64,000 nt of DNA. Origin: Devosia sp. 2618 (GTDB lineage Bacteria > Pseudomonadota > Alphaproteobacteria > Rhizobiales > Devosiaceae). A program made the translations under genes and the position numbers. Of the stretch, positions 35,646 through 44,673 are shown piece after piece. Numbering within the stretch: position 1 is the first letter of the stretch; every line of letters begins with the position of its first letter. The stretch covers positions 1,674,001 to 1,738,000 of the forward strand of contig NZ_JBEPOO010000001.1 of the NCBI RefSeq assembly GCF_040546815.1. The letters run 5' to 3'. The notes below the pieces were generated by a model that worked only from the letters and a program-made list of their open reading frames with translations, had not been told where the DNA came from and searched no databases.

Positions 35646-35745
35646 GGCGCGTTTTTGCGTGTCCACAGGCTATCCCGTCAATAGTGATGATAGTTGCAAA
35701 CGACGCTTGCCCTTTTCAAATCCATTGGTTAGAGAGGCGCTGTCT

Positions 35746-35822
35746 CGGAGTGTAGCTCAGCCTGGTAGAGCACCGGTTTTGGGAACCGGGGGTCCAAAGT
35801 TCGAATCTTTGTACTCCGACCA
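35746..35822 (+). tRNA. tRNA-Pro (TGG)
   Basis: Acceptor CGGAGTG/TACTCCG with A73 and encoded CCA, T-arm AGTTCGAATCT and an anticodon loop TTTTGGGAA with TGG. All arms pair. Confidence 0.95.
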
Positions 35823-35863
35823 TACTTTTTATCGCCGTTAGCGCATCGTGTTGAGGACCTTGC

Positions 35864-36169
35864 ATGACTGCCCGAATTTACCGACCGGCTCCCAACGCCA
35901 TGCAATCGGGTAAGGGCAAGTCAAAGCAGTGGGTCCTGGTCCACGAGTTGGCTTCGCAGCGCGGTATTGACCCACTGATGGGTTACACCACGTCCACTGA
36001 TACGCGTCAGCAGGTTCGCCTGAGCTTTGATACGCTCGAGCTGGCCGAAGCCTATGCGCACAAGAATGGCATCGCCTATTCCGTGCAGCCTTCGCAGGAA
36101 GCCACGCCCAAGCGTCAGAGCTATCCAGACAACTTCCGGTCTGACCGCAAGACGCCCTGGACGCACTGA
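35864..36169 (+). CDS. NDUFS4-like complex I accessory subunit
   Basis: The 101-aa protein begins TARIYRPAPNAMQSGKGKSKQWVL, the characteristic opening of the ETC complex I subunit family shared by alphaproteobacteria and mitochondria, followed by MGYTTSTDTRQQVRLSFDTLELAEAYAHKNGIAY. It stabilises NADH dehydrogenase in alphaproteobacteria. It follows tRNA-Pro by 41 bp, probably with its own promoter. Confidence 0.93.
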   Translation: MTARIYRPAPNAMQSGKGKSKQWVLVHELASQRGIDPLMGYTTSTDTRQQVRLSFDTLELAEAYAHKNGIAYSVQPSQEATPKRQSYPDNFRSDRKTPWTH

Positions 36170-36237
36170 TCGTCCCACAGATAGATTTTTCAATGCGCCG
36201 CAAGTGATTGTGGCGCTTTTGTTTTTGGGGACCTTTG

Positions 36238-36981
36238 TTGGACGCAAGCCTCTTGATCATCCTGGCGGGCGCTGCCGCAGCTGGCTTTGCGCAGGGCGTG
36301 TCAGGTTTTGCGTTCTCGCTGGTGGCGCTGTCGATCTGGGCCTGGGCGATCGAGCCGCAAATGGCAGCACCCATGGCGGTGTTTGGCGCGCTGGTGGGGC
36401 AGCTGGTCGCCCTGCCCTGGGTGTGGCGCGGCTTTGAGTTCAAACGACTGCTGCCACTGGTTGTTGGCGGGCTGATCGGGGTGCCACTTGGCGCATTCCT
36501 GCTGCAATGGCTGGACCCGGTGCTGTTCAAATTCGCGCTGGGCGTGTTCCCGCTGATCTATTGCCCGCTGATGCTGCTGCTGCCGCCGGACTTCTCGCTG
36601 CGCCATGGTGGGCGCACGGCTGATTGGGCGGCAGGCTTTGTTGGCGGGGTGCTGGGCGGGCTGGCGGGCATCTCGGGACCGATCCCGACGCTGTGGACGA
36701 CACTACGCGGCTGGGACAAGGACACGCAGCGCGGCGTGCTGCAGGCCTTCAACATCGCCATGCATGTGACGACGCTGACGGTCTATGCGCTTTCGGGCAG
36801 CATCACGCAGCAGACGCTGGTGATGTTTGGCTGGATTACGCCGGCACTGGCGATCCCGGCGGTGTTGGGTGTGCTGCTGTTTCGGAGGCTCGCGACGCGG
36901 ACATTCCGTCGCCTGATTCTGGTGCTGCTTTTGCTGTCTGGCATGACCCTTGTCTGGGGCAGCGTGGTGCAGTGGCTCTAG
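36238..36981 (+). CDS. TauE/SafE-family sulfite exporter-like protein
   Basis: A 247-aa membrane protein with about 7-8 helices. The pattern AAAAGFAQGVSGFAFSLVAL and GGVLGGLAGISGPIPTLWTTLRGWDKDTQRGVLQAFN are family signatures. The start is a TTG at 36238 after GGGGACC. TauE/SafE proteins export sulfur-containing anions or act as other small-anion permeases; the substrate is unknown. Confidence 0.85.
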   Translation: MDASLLIILAGAAAAGFAQGVSGFAFSLVALSIWAWAIEPQMAAPMAVFGALVGQLVALPWVWRGFEFKRLLPLVVGGLIGVPLGAFLLQWLDPVLFKFALGVFPLIYCPLMLLLPPDFSLRHGGRTADWAAGFVGGVLGGLAGISGPIPTLWTTLRGWDKDTQRGVLQAFNIAMHVTTLTVYALSGSITQQTLVMFGWITPALAIPAVLGVLLFRRLATRTFRRLILVLLLLSGMTLVWGSVVQWL

Positions 36982-37037
36982 CGGTTGGCGCGGCGTGACC
37001 TATCTGTCAGGCTAGCCCGTCCAAGGAGAAGCCCACG

Positions 37038-37904
37038 ATGAAGCTATCAGCGCGCCGCCTGATCACCGCAATTGTCGCTCTTGGAATGACGTTGCCTGTC
37101 CACGCCGCACCGGCTTTGTGGGAAGTCAGCGACGATGACAGCAGCGTTTGGCTGTTTGGCTCATTCCACATGCTGCCCAGCGACATCGAATGGCGAACGC
37201 CTTTGTTTGATTCGGTTCTGGCCGACGCGGATGCCGTGGTGTTTGAGACCGATGTGCGTCCATCCGCCATGGCCGTGATCGGCGGGAAGTCATTCGCGCG
37301 CGGCATGTATACCGACGGAACGCTGCTCTCCGAAGTCATCGGGGCACAGACCGAATCTGATCTCCGAAGCTGGGCTGACCAGATGGGCATGCCGATGGGC
37401 CCATTGCTGGCGATGAAACCGTGGATGGCCACGATGACCATTTCCGCCGCTGCAACCGCCGATATTGGCTTTGATGGCGAAGGGGTTGAGTTCTCGCTGC
37501 TGCCCGAGCTGACCGATGACCAGTTGGTGTTTCTCGAAACCGATGACGAGCAGCTCGACGTGCTGGCGGGCGGCACGGAGGACGAACAGGTCGCCTATCT
37601 GCGGGCAACGCTGGACGAGCTTGGCTCGATGTCCAAGGTCATGAGCAAGATGCTGACCAATTGGGCCAAGGGCACGCCGGAAGCGCTGGAAAAGATGTTC
37701 GCGATGGAAATGGGCGGCTATGAGGGCGAGTTTCTCAACCGACTGATCTTTGAGCGCAACGAGAACTGGATCGCGCCGATCGAGGGCATGCTGGCGGACA
37801 ATCAGCACAACCTGATCGTGGTCGGGGCGGCGCATCTGATCGGCGATGGCAGCGTGGTCGATCTGCTGGAAAAGGCGGGGTATCAGGTCAAGCGGATACA
37901 GTAG
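37038..37904 (+). CDS. TraB/GumN family protein
   Basis: The 288-aa protein has a signal peptide (AIVALGMTLPVHA) and the TraB/GumN pattern: SSVWLFGSFHMLPSDI at the N-terminus and a C-terminal LIVVGAAHLIGDGSVVDLLEKAGYQVKRI. The conserved GxxH and GAAHL are in place. The family includes GumN of xanthan clusters and eukaryotic TraB; the fold is thought to be a hydrolase or haem-related Tiki-like protease. Role here unknown. It is followed by an intergenic inverted repeat element. Confidence 0.85.
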   Translation: MKLSARRLITAIVALGMTLPVHAAPALWEVSDDDSSVWLFGSFHMLPSDIEWRTPLFDSVLADADAVVFETDVRPSAMAVIGGKSFARGMYTDGTLLSEVIGAQTESDLRSWADQMGMPMGPLLAMKPWMATMTISAAATADIGFDGEGVEFSLLPELTDDQLVFLETDDEQLDVLAGGTEDEQVAYLRATLDELGSMSKVMSKMLTNWAKGTPEALEKMFAMEMGGYEGEFLNRLIFERNENWIAPIEGMLADNQHNLIVVGAAHLIGDGSVVDLLEKAGYQVKRIQ

Positions 37905-37911
37905 GTTTGGA

Positions 37912-38034
37912 GGGGATACCCCCGCCTAGCCTCCCCCTGATAGGGGGAGGAATCTGGCCAGCGGGCATGGCGCGATCGTGCCACACACTCGATAGGCTCC
38001 TCCCCCTTTTCAGGGGAGGTTGGATGGGGGTACT
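37912..38034. repeat. Inverted-repeat intergenic element (about 120 bp)
   Basis: The gap contains two GC-rich stem-loops, CCTCCCCCT/AGGGGGAGG (37930-37950) and CCTCCCC/GGGGAGG (37999-38019), flanked by ATACCCCC near 37915 and GGGGGTA near 38026. The arrangement is a nested palindrome at the meeting point of two convergent genes, so it could be a bidirectional terminator or a mobile palindromic unit. Confidence 0.6.
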
Positions 38035-38035
38035 C

Positions 38036-39193
38036 TTAGACCTCGCTGAGCTTGGTCCACTTGCCGTCATTGCTGCTCGACTGCACCGAGGCGACGATGA
38101 ACTGCATGCCTTCGATGCCGTCGGCCATGGATGGCAGCAGCCCTTCATAGGCTGCACCCTCGCCGCGGATGACGGCGGCAAACTGGCTATAGAGCGTGGC
38201 GAAAGCTTCGAGATATCCCTCGGGGTGACCGGACGGAACACGTACATTCATGGTCGAGGCGGGCTGGCCGGTGATCGAGCCGCCGCGGGTCAGCAACTGC
38301 TTGGGTTTGCCGAATTCGGTGAACCACATGTAGTTCGGATTATCCTGACGCCATTCAAGTCCGCCCTTGTCGCCATAGACGCGCAGCTGGAGGCCGTTCT
38401 CGTTGCCGACGGCAACCTGGCTGGCCCAGAGCATGCCCTTGGCGCCGCCTTCGAAGCGCAGCATGATGTTGACATTGTCGTCGAGCTTGCGGCCCGGCAC
38501 GAAGGACGTCAGGTCCGCCGAGACGGCCGAGGTCTTGAGGCCGGTGACGAAGCGCAGCAGGTTATAGGCGTGGGTGCCGATATCGCCGATGGCGCCGCCA
38601 GCGCCGGAACGAGCCGGATCGGTGCGCCATTCAGCGCCAGGGGCATTGCCGGACTGTTCGACGGCTTCGGTGAGCCAATCCTGAGGGTATTCGGCCTGCA
38701 CGACGCGGATATTGCCCAGAGCGCCCGAAGCGACGACTTCGCGGGCCTGACGCACAAGCGGATAGCCGGTGTAATTGTGGGTCAGCAGAAATTTGGCGCC
38801 GTTCTTGGGCTTGATCTCGGCCAGCTTGCGGGCGTCTTCGAGCGTGCTGGTGATCGGCTTGTCGCAGATGACGTGGATGCCAGCTTCAAGGAAGGCCTTG
38901 GCCGGGCCGTAATGCATGTGGTTTGGCGTGACGATGGCGACGGCTTGGATGCCATCGGGACGCGCGGATTCGGCGCGGGCCATGTCTTCGTAGGAGGTGT
39001 AGATGCGGTCATCGGCGAGGCCGAGATTGCGACCGGATTCCTTGGCGACTTCGGCGCGCGACGACAGCGCGCCAGCGACGAGGTCGTAATCACCATCAAT
39101 GCGGGATGCGACGCGGTGAACGTAGCCGATAAAGGCTCCCGTGCCGCCGCCAACCATGCCCAGGCGAATGCGCTTTGCGCCGTTCTCAGCCAT
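38036..39193 (-). CDS. Gfo/Idh/MocA-family oxidoreductase
   Basis: The 385-aa protein has an N-terminal Rossmann motif (LGMVGGGTGAFIG), the CDKPIT motif (a variant of EKP, with the conserved lysine) and GGAIGDIGTHAYNLL. These enzymes oxidise sugars or cyclitols with NAD(P). It is the last gene of the sugar locus, after 39437. The proximity to TIM-barrel isomerases suggests oxidation and isomerisation of a sugar or inositol-like compound; the substrate is not determined. Confidence 0.88.
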   Translation of the reverse strand: MAENGAKRIRLGMVGGGTGAFIGYVHRVASRIDGDYDLVAGALSSRAEVAKESGRNLGLADDRIYTSYEDMARAESARPDGIQAVAIVTPNHMHYGPAKAFLEAGIHVICDKPITSTLEDARKLAEIKPKNGAKFLLTHNYTGYPLVRQAREVVASGALGNIRVVQAEYPQDWLTEAVEQSGNAPGAEWRTDPARSGAGGAIGDIGTHAYNLLRFVTGLKTSAVSADLTSFVPGRKLDDNVNIMLRFEGGAKGMLWASQVAVGNENGLQLRVYGDKGGLEWRQDNPNYMWFTEFGKPKQLLTRGGSITGQPASTMNVRVPSGHPEGYLEAFATLYSQFAAVIRGEGAAYEGLLPSMADGIEGMQFIVASVQSSSNDGKWTKLSEV

Positions 39194-39359
39194 ATTCTTG
39201 TCTCCTCAATTCTTGTCTGTGGCGAAGTCTGTGCCACGCCCTCGTGGTTCGAGGCTCGCGAAGTGCTCGCACCTCACCATGAGGGCTGCTGTTACACCAA
39301 GCTCAAAGTAGCCCTCATATTGAGCCAGGCAGTGCTGCAATCCCATCCATCTATCGTCA

Positions 39360-39410
39360 CCACCCGGGTTGTCCGGGTGGTCCATGGATTGCCCGGACAA
39401 GCCGGGCAAT
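39360..39410. repeat. Double palindromic intergenic repeat
   Basis: Two adjacent stem-loops occupy the gap between the sugar-locus genes at 39437 and 39193: CCACCCGG/CCGGGTGG (39360-39380) and ATTGCCCGG/CCGGGCAAT (39388-39410). The second resembles REP-like elements common in this bacterial group. It may stabilise mRNA between the operon genes. Confidence 0.65.
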
Positions 39411-39436
39411 GACGGCGTACCGGATATCCTACTGGA

Positions 39437-40492
39437 CTACGAGAGTCCCAGGATCTTGCGATTGGCGGCGGCGTCGGTGCCGGCGGAGGCGAAATCGTCG
39501 AAGGCGTGTTCGGTGACGTGGATGATGTGGTTCTTAATGAACTCGGCACCTTCACGTGCGCCATCTTCGGGGTGCTTGATAGCGCATTCCCATTCGAGCA
39601 CGGCCCAGCCAGCGAAATCATATTGGGCCATCTTGGAGAAGATGGAGGCGAAATCGACCTGGCCGTCGCCGAGCGAACGGAAGCGCCCTGCCCGATTGAT
39701 CCAGCTCTGGTAGCCCGAATAAACGCCCTGACGACCGCTTGGGTTGAACTCGGCGTCCTTGACGTGGAACAGCTTGATGCGCTCGTGATAGATATCGATG
39801 AAATCGAGATAATCGAGCTGCTGCAGCACCATGTGGCTTGGATCGTAGAGAATGTTGGCGCGCGGATGGTTTTTGACGCGGTCGAGGAACATCTCGAAGG
39901 TCACGCCATCGAACAGGTCTTCGCCGGGGTGCAGTTCGTAGCCGACATCGACGCCGTTTTCGTCAAAGGCATTCAGGATCGGGGTCCAGCGGCGGGCCAG
40001 TTCGTCGAAGGCCTCTTCGACCAGACCGGCCGGACGCTGTGGGAATGGATAGAGGAACGGCCAGGCCAGCGCGCCCGAGAAGGTCGCGTGTTCGGTGAGG
40101 CCGAGGTTTCTCGAGGCCTTGGCTGCCCAGTGGAGCTGCTGGACCGCCCATTCCTGACGGGCCTTTGGATTGTTGTGCACCGCTGGCGGCGCGAAGCCAT
40201 CGAGCATGGTGTCATAGACCGGGTGCGCTGCAACAAGCTGGCCCTGCAGGTGGGTCGACAGTTCGGTGATTTCGAGACCATGGCTGGCGGCGGTGCCCGT
40301 GAGCTCGTCGGCATAGGTCTTGGAGGTCGCGGCCTTTTCCAGATCGATCAGGTTGGTAACCCAGGTCGGGATCTGGACGCCCTTGTAGCCATAGTTTGCG
40401 GCCCAGCCGCAGATGGCGTCAAAGGTGTTGAACGGCGCAGCATCGCCCGCGAACTGTGCCAGAAAGATTGCGGGACCCTTGATGGTGCGCAT
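39437..40492 (-). CDS. TIM-barrel sugar isomerase/epimerase-like protein
   Basis: The 351-aa protein belongs to the AP endonuclease 2/xylose-isomerase-like superfamily; metal-binding landmarks are VGYELHPGEDLFDG, NILYDPSHM and KLFHVKDAEF. The start is placed at the ATG at 40492 (MRTIKGPAIF). The family isomerises or epimerises sugars and inososes, or performs keto-sugar reactions. Its partners in the locus are two Gfo/Idh enzymes. Confidence 0.87.
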   Translation of the reverse strand: MRTIKGPAIFLAQFAGDAAPFNTFDAICGWAANYGYKGVQIPTWVTNLIDLEKAATSKTYADELTGTAASHGLEITELSTHLQGQLVAAHPVYDTMLDGFAPPAVHNNPKARQEWAVQQLHWAAKASRNLGLTEHATFSGALAWPFLYPFPQRPAGLVEEAFDELARRWTPILNAFDENGVDVGYELHPGEDLFDGVTFEMFLDRVKNHPRANILYDPSHMVLQQLDYLDFIDIYHERIKLFHVKDAEFNPSGRQGVYSGYQSWINRAGRFRSLGDGQVDFASIFSKMAQYDFAGWAVLEWECAIKHPEDGAREGAEFIKNHIIHVTEHAFDDFASAGTDAAANRKILGLS

Positions 40493-40633
40493 GTCGTCTC
40501 TCCTCTGTGGGCGCTTGGCGCCTCGGTTTTGTATCATGTCATGAAAACAGGCGACGAGTGACCGCCGCCTGTCTTTATTCCTCACCATAGTTTTGACCGG
40601 CGCATGACGCCTGTCAATGAGGTACGCACCTCA

Positions 40634-41773
40634 TTACTTCAGCAGCGCCCGTGCATCGGCCGGACCGAGGGCTAGCGGACGCTCGCAGGTGGTGGTCAAG
40701 GTGATCACCTGCCCGCTTTCGCCTGCCTTGAGCAGGCTGGTCATGACGTCGACGACATGCAGCGCCACATCGAGGCCGCAGCGGGCGCGGTAGCCGCCTT
40801 CAATGGACGCCATCATGTCGGCGAGGCCTGCCGCGCGGTAGTTGGCGCGCGGGATGGGCTGGTCGAGTTCCTGATTGGCAACGCCAAAGGGATGGTCCCA
40901 TGGCGTAACGTTGGTGCGTTCGCCGGCAATGTCGGCCGTCACCAGATCGCCGCCGAAGAAGTTCGGGTCGGGCAGGAAGATCGAGCCGTCGGTGCCGTAA
41001 AGCTCGATATTGTGGTGACCATGCGCGGCCACGTCCCAGCTCGCACCGATGGTGACGATGGCGCCGGAGGCAAATTCGAGCACGCCATGAATGGTGGTGG
41101 GCGTGGCGACCTTGACGAAGGTGCCCTTGCAAGGGCCCTCGGCGGTCACTTCGCGTTCGGTGCGGGCCATATTGGTGAAGGCCGACAGGCGTTTGACCGG
41201 ACCGAGCAGATGGATCAGGTCGGTGACGTAGTAAGGACCGAGATCAAGGATCGGGCCGGCGCCGGGCTGGAAGAAGAAGTCCGGGTTGGGGTGCCAATGC
41301 TCCATGCCACGGCTCATGACGTGGGTGGTGCCACTCATAATCTTGCCGAGCTGGCCGCTGTCGATGATTTCGCGGGCCTGCTGATGCGCGCCGCCCAGGA
41401 ACGTGTCCGGCGCCGAGCCAACCTTGAGGCCACGTTCGTCGGCAGCTTTACGGAGGGAGACACCCTCCTCCAGCGACAGCACGAACGGCTTTTCGGAATA
41501 GGCGTGCTTGCCGGCCGAGACGATATCCATCGACACCGCATAGTGGGCCGATGGGATGGTCAGGTTCACGACGACGTCGATTTCGCTGTTCTTGAGCAGC
41601 TCATCGGGCGTCTGCGCGGCGACGCCAAACTCGGCGGCCTGCTTCTGCGCTGCGGCGGGAGCAATGTCGGCGATGGCGCGGACATCGAGCCCCTTGAACA
41701 GCGGCGCAAGGCGGAGATAGGCGCTGGAAATATTGCCGGCACCAATGATGCCGACGCCAAAAGTCTTGGCCAT
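40634..41773 (-). CDS. Gfo/Idh/MocA-family oxidoreductase (second)
   Basis: The 379-aa dehydrogenase starts at 41773 (MAKTFGVGIIGAG), with EKPFVLSLEEG and DLGPYYVTDLIHLLG. It is not closely similar to the 38036 enzyme. It is followed by the 39437 gene after a 141-bp gap. Likely an NAD(P)-dependent oxidation of a sugar imported by the ABC system. The start overlaps closely with the isomerase gene (5 bp). Confidence 0.88.
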   Translation of the reverse strand: MAKTFGVGIIGAGNISSAYLRLAPLFKGLDVRAIADIAPAAAQKQAAEFGVAAQTPDELLKNSEIDVVVNLTIPSAHYAVSMDIVSAGKHAYSEKPFVLSLEEGVSLRKAADERGLKVGSAPDTFLGGAHQQAREIIDSGQLGKIMSGTTHVMSRGMEHWHPNPDFFFQPGAGPILDLGPYYVTDLIHLLGPVKRLSAFTNMARTEREVTAEGPCKGTFVKVATPTTIHGVLEFASGAIVTIGASWDVAAHGHHNIELYGTDGSIFLPDPNFFGGDLVTADIAGERTNVTPWDHPFGVANQELDQPIPRANYRAAGLADMMASIEGGYRARCGLDVALHVVDVMTSLLKAGESGQVITLTTTCERPLALGPADARALLK

Positions 41774-41778
41774 CTGGA

Positions 41779-42528
41779 TTACTTCCACTTGCTGGCGGTT
41801 GCGATCGAGCGCGCGGCGAAGCGCTGCTCGTCCGACGGCTTGTCGTGTTCGGCGACGAAGTACTGCGCCTTGGTCTTGGCCTGAACGGTTTTGATCAGCT
41901 CATCCCAGTTGAGCGTGCCGTGGCCGATATCGGCCCAACCATCTTCATCGAGCGCTTCGCCGACGGGAGCGATGTCCTTGACGTGGACGGCGCTGATGCG
42001 ATCGCCGTATTTGTCAAACCAGGCGATCGGGTCGGACTTGCCGCGTACGATCCAGGCAATGTCGGCTTCCCATTCGATGTGCGGCGCACCCTCAAGGATG
42101 ATGTCGATGGGCAGACGGCCGGATGTGGTGGGCACGAACTCGAAGTCATGGTTGTGCCAGCCGAAGCCATAGCCTTCCTTGGCGTAAGCCGCGCCTGCCT
42201 TGGCGAGAATATCGGCCAGTTCGAGCCACTTGGAGTCGTCGGCGCTGCGCTGTTCGGGCGTAATATAGGGGCAATAGATGCGCTTGATATCGAGGGTTTC
42301 GGCGGTCTTGAGCGTGGTGGCGACGTCCTGAATTTGGTCGAGGCCAAAATGGCCAGTGGGCATGGCCAGACCGTGCTTTTTCAGAGTGGCGGCAAGCGTC
42401 GGCGCGTCGGCATAAAGCCCGCCGTAACCCTCGACCTGCCTGTAGCCAAGGGCTGCCAGTTTGGCGAGAAAGTCCTCAAGCGATGGGGTGTTGCGGGCGC
42501 TGTAGAGCTGGAATGACAATTCGGTCAT
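41779..42528 (-). CDS. TIM-barrel sugar isomerase/epimerase-like protein (second)
   Basis: The 249-aa protein has the small xylose-isomerase-like fold with YGFGWHNHDFEF, EWEADIAWIV, and VHVKDIAP metal-ligand motifs. It opens with LSFQLYSARN. It sits at the head of the catabolic part, before both Gfo/Idh genes. Pairing with a dehydrogenase is seen in pathways through 3-keto sugars or inososes. Confidence 0.87.
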   Translation of the reverse strand: MTELSFQLYSARNTPSLEDFLAKLAALGYRQVEGYGGLYADAPTLAATLKKHGLAMPTGHFGLDQIQDVATTLKTAETLDIKRIYCPYITPEQRSADDSKWLELADILAKAGAAYAKEGYGFGWHNHDFEFVPTTSGRLPIDIILEGAPHIEWEADIAWIVRGKSDPIAWFDKYGDRISAVHVKDIAPVGEALDEDGWADIGHGTLNWDELIKTVQAKTKAQYFVAEHDKPSDEQRFAARSIATASKWK

Positions 42529-42665
42529 TGTGGCCTCGTTGGTAACGTTGTGGCTACGGGTCGTCGTATGGCGACCGAGGCAGCCTGTTGTGGTTTGTTG
42601 CTGGAATGCAGGCGTAGAAGGCCGCGCGGCGCCGTTGGACGTCGCAGCGGAAGGGGTGTTTGCGC

Positions 42666-43748
42666 TCAGAGGCGGTTGGTGGTTTCCGAGCTGAAAATCG
42701 AGCCGCGACCGGGGTCAAAACCGATCACCAGCTTCTGGCCGGGATGCAGCGGAACATCGCTGGCGGCGCGGAAGGTGACGGGGTGGCCGGCGATCTTGGT
42801 CCAGGCCAAGGTGTCCGAACCCATCGGCTCGACGATCTCGATTTCCACCTCGGCCGAGTACGGCATTTTCGCTGCTTCGGCGCCCAGTACGATGTGTTCG
42901 GGACGAACGCCGAGTACCGCCTTGGTCGCGCCACTGGCGGGTGTGCTGAACTCGTAGCTGCCGACGGGGACGACGGTGCCGTCGTCGGCCGTGAAGGTGG
43001 AGCCCTCCAGCGCGCCTTGCAGCATGTTCATCGAGGGCGAGCCGATAAAGCCGGCGACGTAGAGATTGACCGGCTTGTTGTAGATCGTGTGCGGATCGGC
43101 CAGCTGCTGGATGACGCCGTTTTTCATCACGGCAATGCGGTCGGCCAAGGTGAGCGCCTCGATCTGGTCGTGGGTGACGTAGATCATGGTGTTCTTGAGC
43201 CGCTGGTGCAGCCGCTTGATCTCGACGCGCAGGTCCGAACGGAGCTTGGCGTCGAGATTGGAGAGTGGCTCGTCGAACAGGAAGACGTCCACATCGCGGA
43301 CCAGCGCCCGGCCGATGGCCACGCGCTGACGCTGGCCGCCCGACAGGGCCGCCGGCTTGCGGTTGAGCAGCGGCTCGATCTGGAGGATTTCGGCGGCACG
43401 GGCGACGCGACGCTCGATCTCGTCCTTTTTCATGCCCGAGACGCGCAGCCCGAAGCTGAGGTTTCGCTCCACCGTCATCTGCGGATAGAGCGCATAGGAC
43501 TGGAACACCATGCCGATGCCACGATCCTTGGGCTCGGCCCAGGTGACGTTCTTGCCGTTGATGAAGATCTGACCTTCGGTGACTTCGAGCAGGCCAGCGA
43601 TGCAGTTCAGCAAGGTGGACTTGCCGCAACCCGACGGCCCAAGCAGCACGACAAACTCGCCCTGCTTGATGTCGATGTTCATCTTTTCGAGGACGCGAAC
43701 GGCCCCGAATGCGACGGACAAGTCCTTGATTTCTACACTGTTAGTCAT
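42666..43748 (-). CDS. Sugar ABC transporter ATPase (UgpC/MsmK type)
   Basis: The 360-aa ATPase has Walker A GPSGCGKST (37-45), signature LSGGQRQR (135-142), Walker B FLFDEP (156-161) and a C-terminal TOBE-type domain (VLGVRPEHIVLG). It drives the sugar permeases at 43753 and 44674. It is the last of the four transport genes, separated by 137 bp from the isomerase gene, in the same orientation. Confidence 0.94.
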   Translation of the reverse strand: MTNSVEIKDLSVAFGAVRVLEKMNIDIKQGEFVVLLGPSGCGKSTLLNCIAGLLEVTEGQIFINGKNVTWAEPKDRGIGMVFQSYALYPQMTVERNLSFGLRVSGMKKDEIERRVARAAEILQIEPLLNRKPAALSGGQRQRVAIGRALVRDVDVFLFDEPLSNLDAKLRSDLRVEIKRLHQRLKNTMIYVTHDQIEALTLADRIAVMKNGVIQQLADPHTIYNKPVNLYVAGFIGSPSMNMLQGALEGSTFTADDGTVVPVGSYEFSTPASGATKAVLGVRPEHIVLGAEAAKMPYSAEVEIEIVEPMGSDTLAWTKIAGHPVTFRAASDVPLHPGQKLVIGFDPGRGSIFSSETTNRL

Positions 43749-43752
43749 TGGC

Positions 43753-44664
43753 TTAGCCCTTCACGGCGCCGGCGGCGATACCGCGGACGAACCATTTGCC
43801 GGAGATGAAGTAGATCGTCAGGGGGACCAGGCCAGTGAGAATGGTGGCGGCCATGTTGACGTTGTATTCCTTCACGCCCTGCATCGAGTTGATGATGTTG
43901 TTGAGCTGCACGGTCATCGGGTAGTTCGACGTGCCGGCAAAGACGATGCCGAACAGGAAGTCGTTCCAGATGCCCGTCACCTGCAGGATGACCGCGACCA
44001 CAAAGATTGGCAGCGACATCGGCACCATGATCTGGAAGAAAATCCGCCAGAACCCTGCCCCGTCGACACGTGCCGCCTTGAACAATTCCTGCGGCAGCGA
44101 CGCGAAGTAATTGCGGAACAGCAACGTCAGGATCGGCATGCCGAAGATGGTGTGGATCACGATCACGCCCTGCAGCGTGGCGAAGATCTTGGCCTGCGAC
44201 AGCAGGATCACCAGGGGATAGAGCATCACCTGATAGGGGATGAACGAGCCAAAGATCAGGATCGCGAAGAACACTTCGGAGCCCTTGAAGCGCCAGTTGA
44301 CCAGAGCGTAGCCATTTAGCGCGGAGATAAAGACCGAAACGATGGTGCTCGGGACGGTGATCTTGACCGAGTTCCAGAACCCGACCTTGAGGCCTTCGCA
44401 ATAAAGGCCGGTACAGGCGCTGTTCCAGGCCTTGAACCAGGGTTCAAGCGTCCAGCCCTGCGTCGGTGGCGAGAAGATCTGGCCCAGACGGATTTCCGGC
44501 ATTTCCTTGAACGACGTCATCAGCATGACGTAGAGCGGCAGCAGGAAGTAAATCGCGAACATGGTCAGGATCACGTAGATCAAGATCCGCTGCGGGGTCA
44601 GGAGTTTTTTGGGCTTGGGACCGGATGGGCCCTTGAGCTCGGTGGTGGTGATTTCAGTGGTCAT
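43753..44664 (-). CDS. Sugar ABC transporter permease (MalG type)
   Basis: The 303-aa permease has six helices and the MalG-type EAA loop (ELFKAARVDGAGFWRIFFQIMVPMSLP). It forms the channel with the 44674 permease. The stop is 4 bp upstream of the ATPase start. Confidence 0.93.
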   Translation of the reverse strand: MTTEITTTELKGPSGPKPKKLLTPQRILIYVILTMFAIYFLLPLYVMLMTSFKEMPEIRLGQIFSPPTQGWTLEPWFKAWNSACTGLYCEGLKVGFWNSVKITVPSTIVSVFISALNGYALVNWRFKGSEVFFAILIFGSFIPYQVMLYPLVILLSQAKIFATLQGVIVIHTIFGMPILTLLFRNYFASLPQELFKAARVDGAGFWRIFFQIMVPMSLPIFVVAVILQVTGIWNDFLFGIVFAGTSNYPMTVQLNNIINSMQGVKEYNVNMAATILTGLVPLTIYFISGKWFVRGIAAGAVKG

Positions 44665-44673
44665 TGCCGCACC

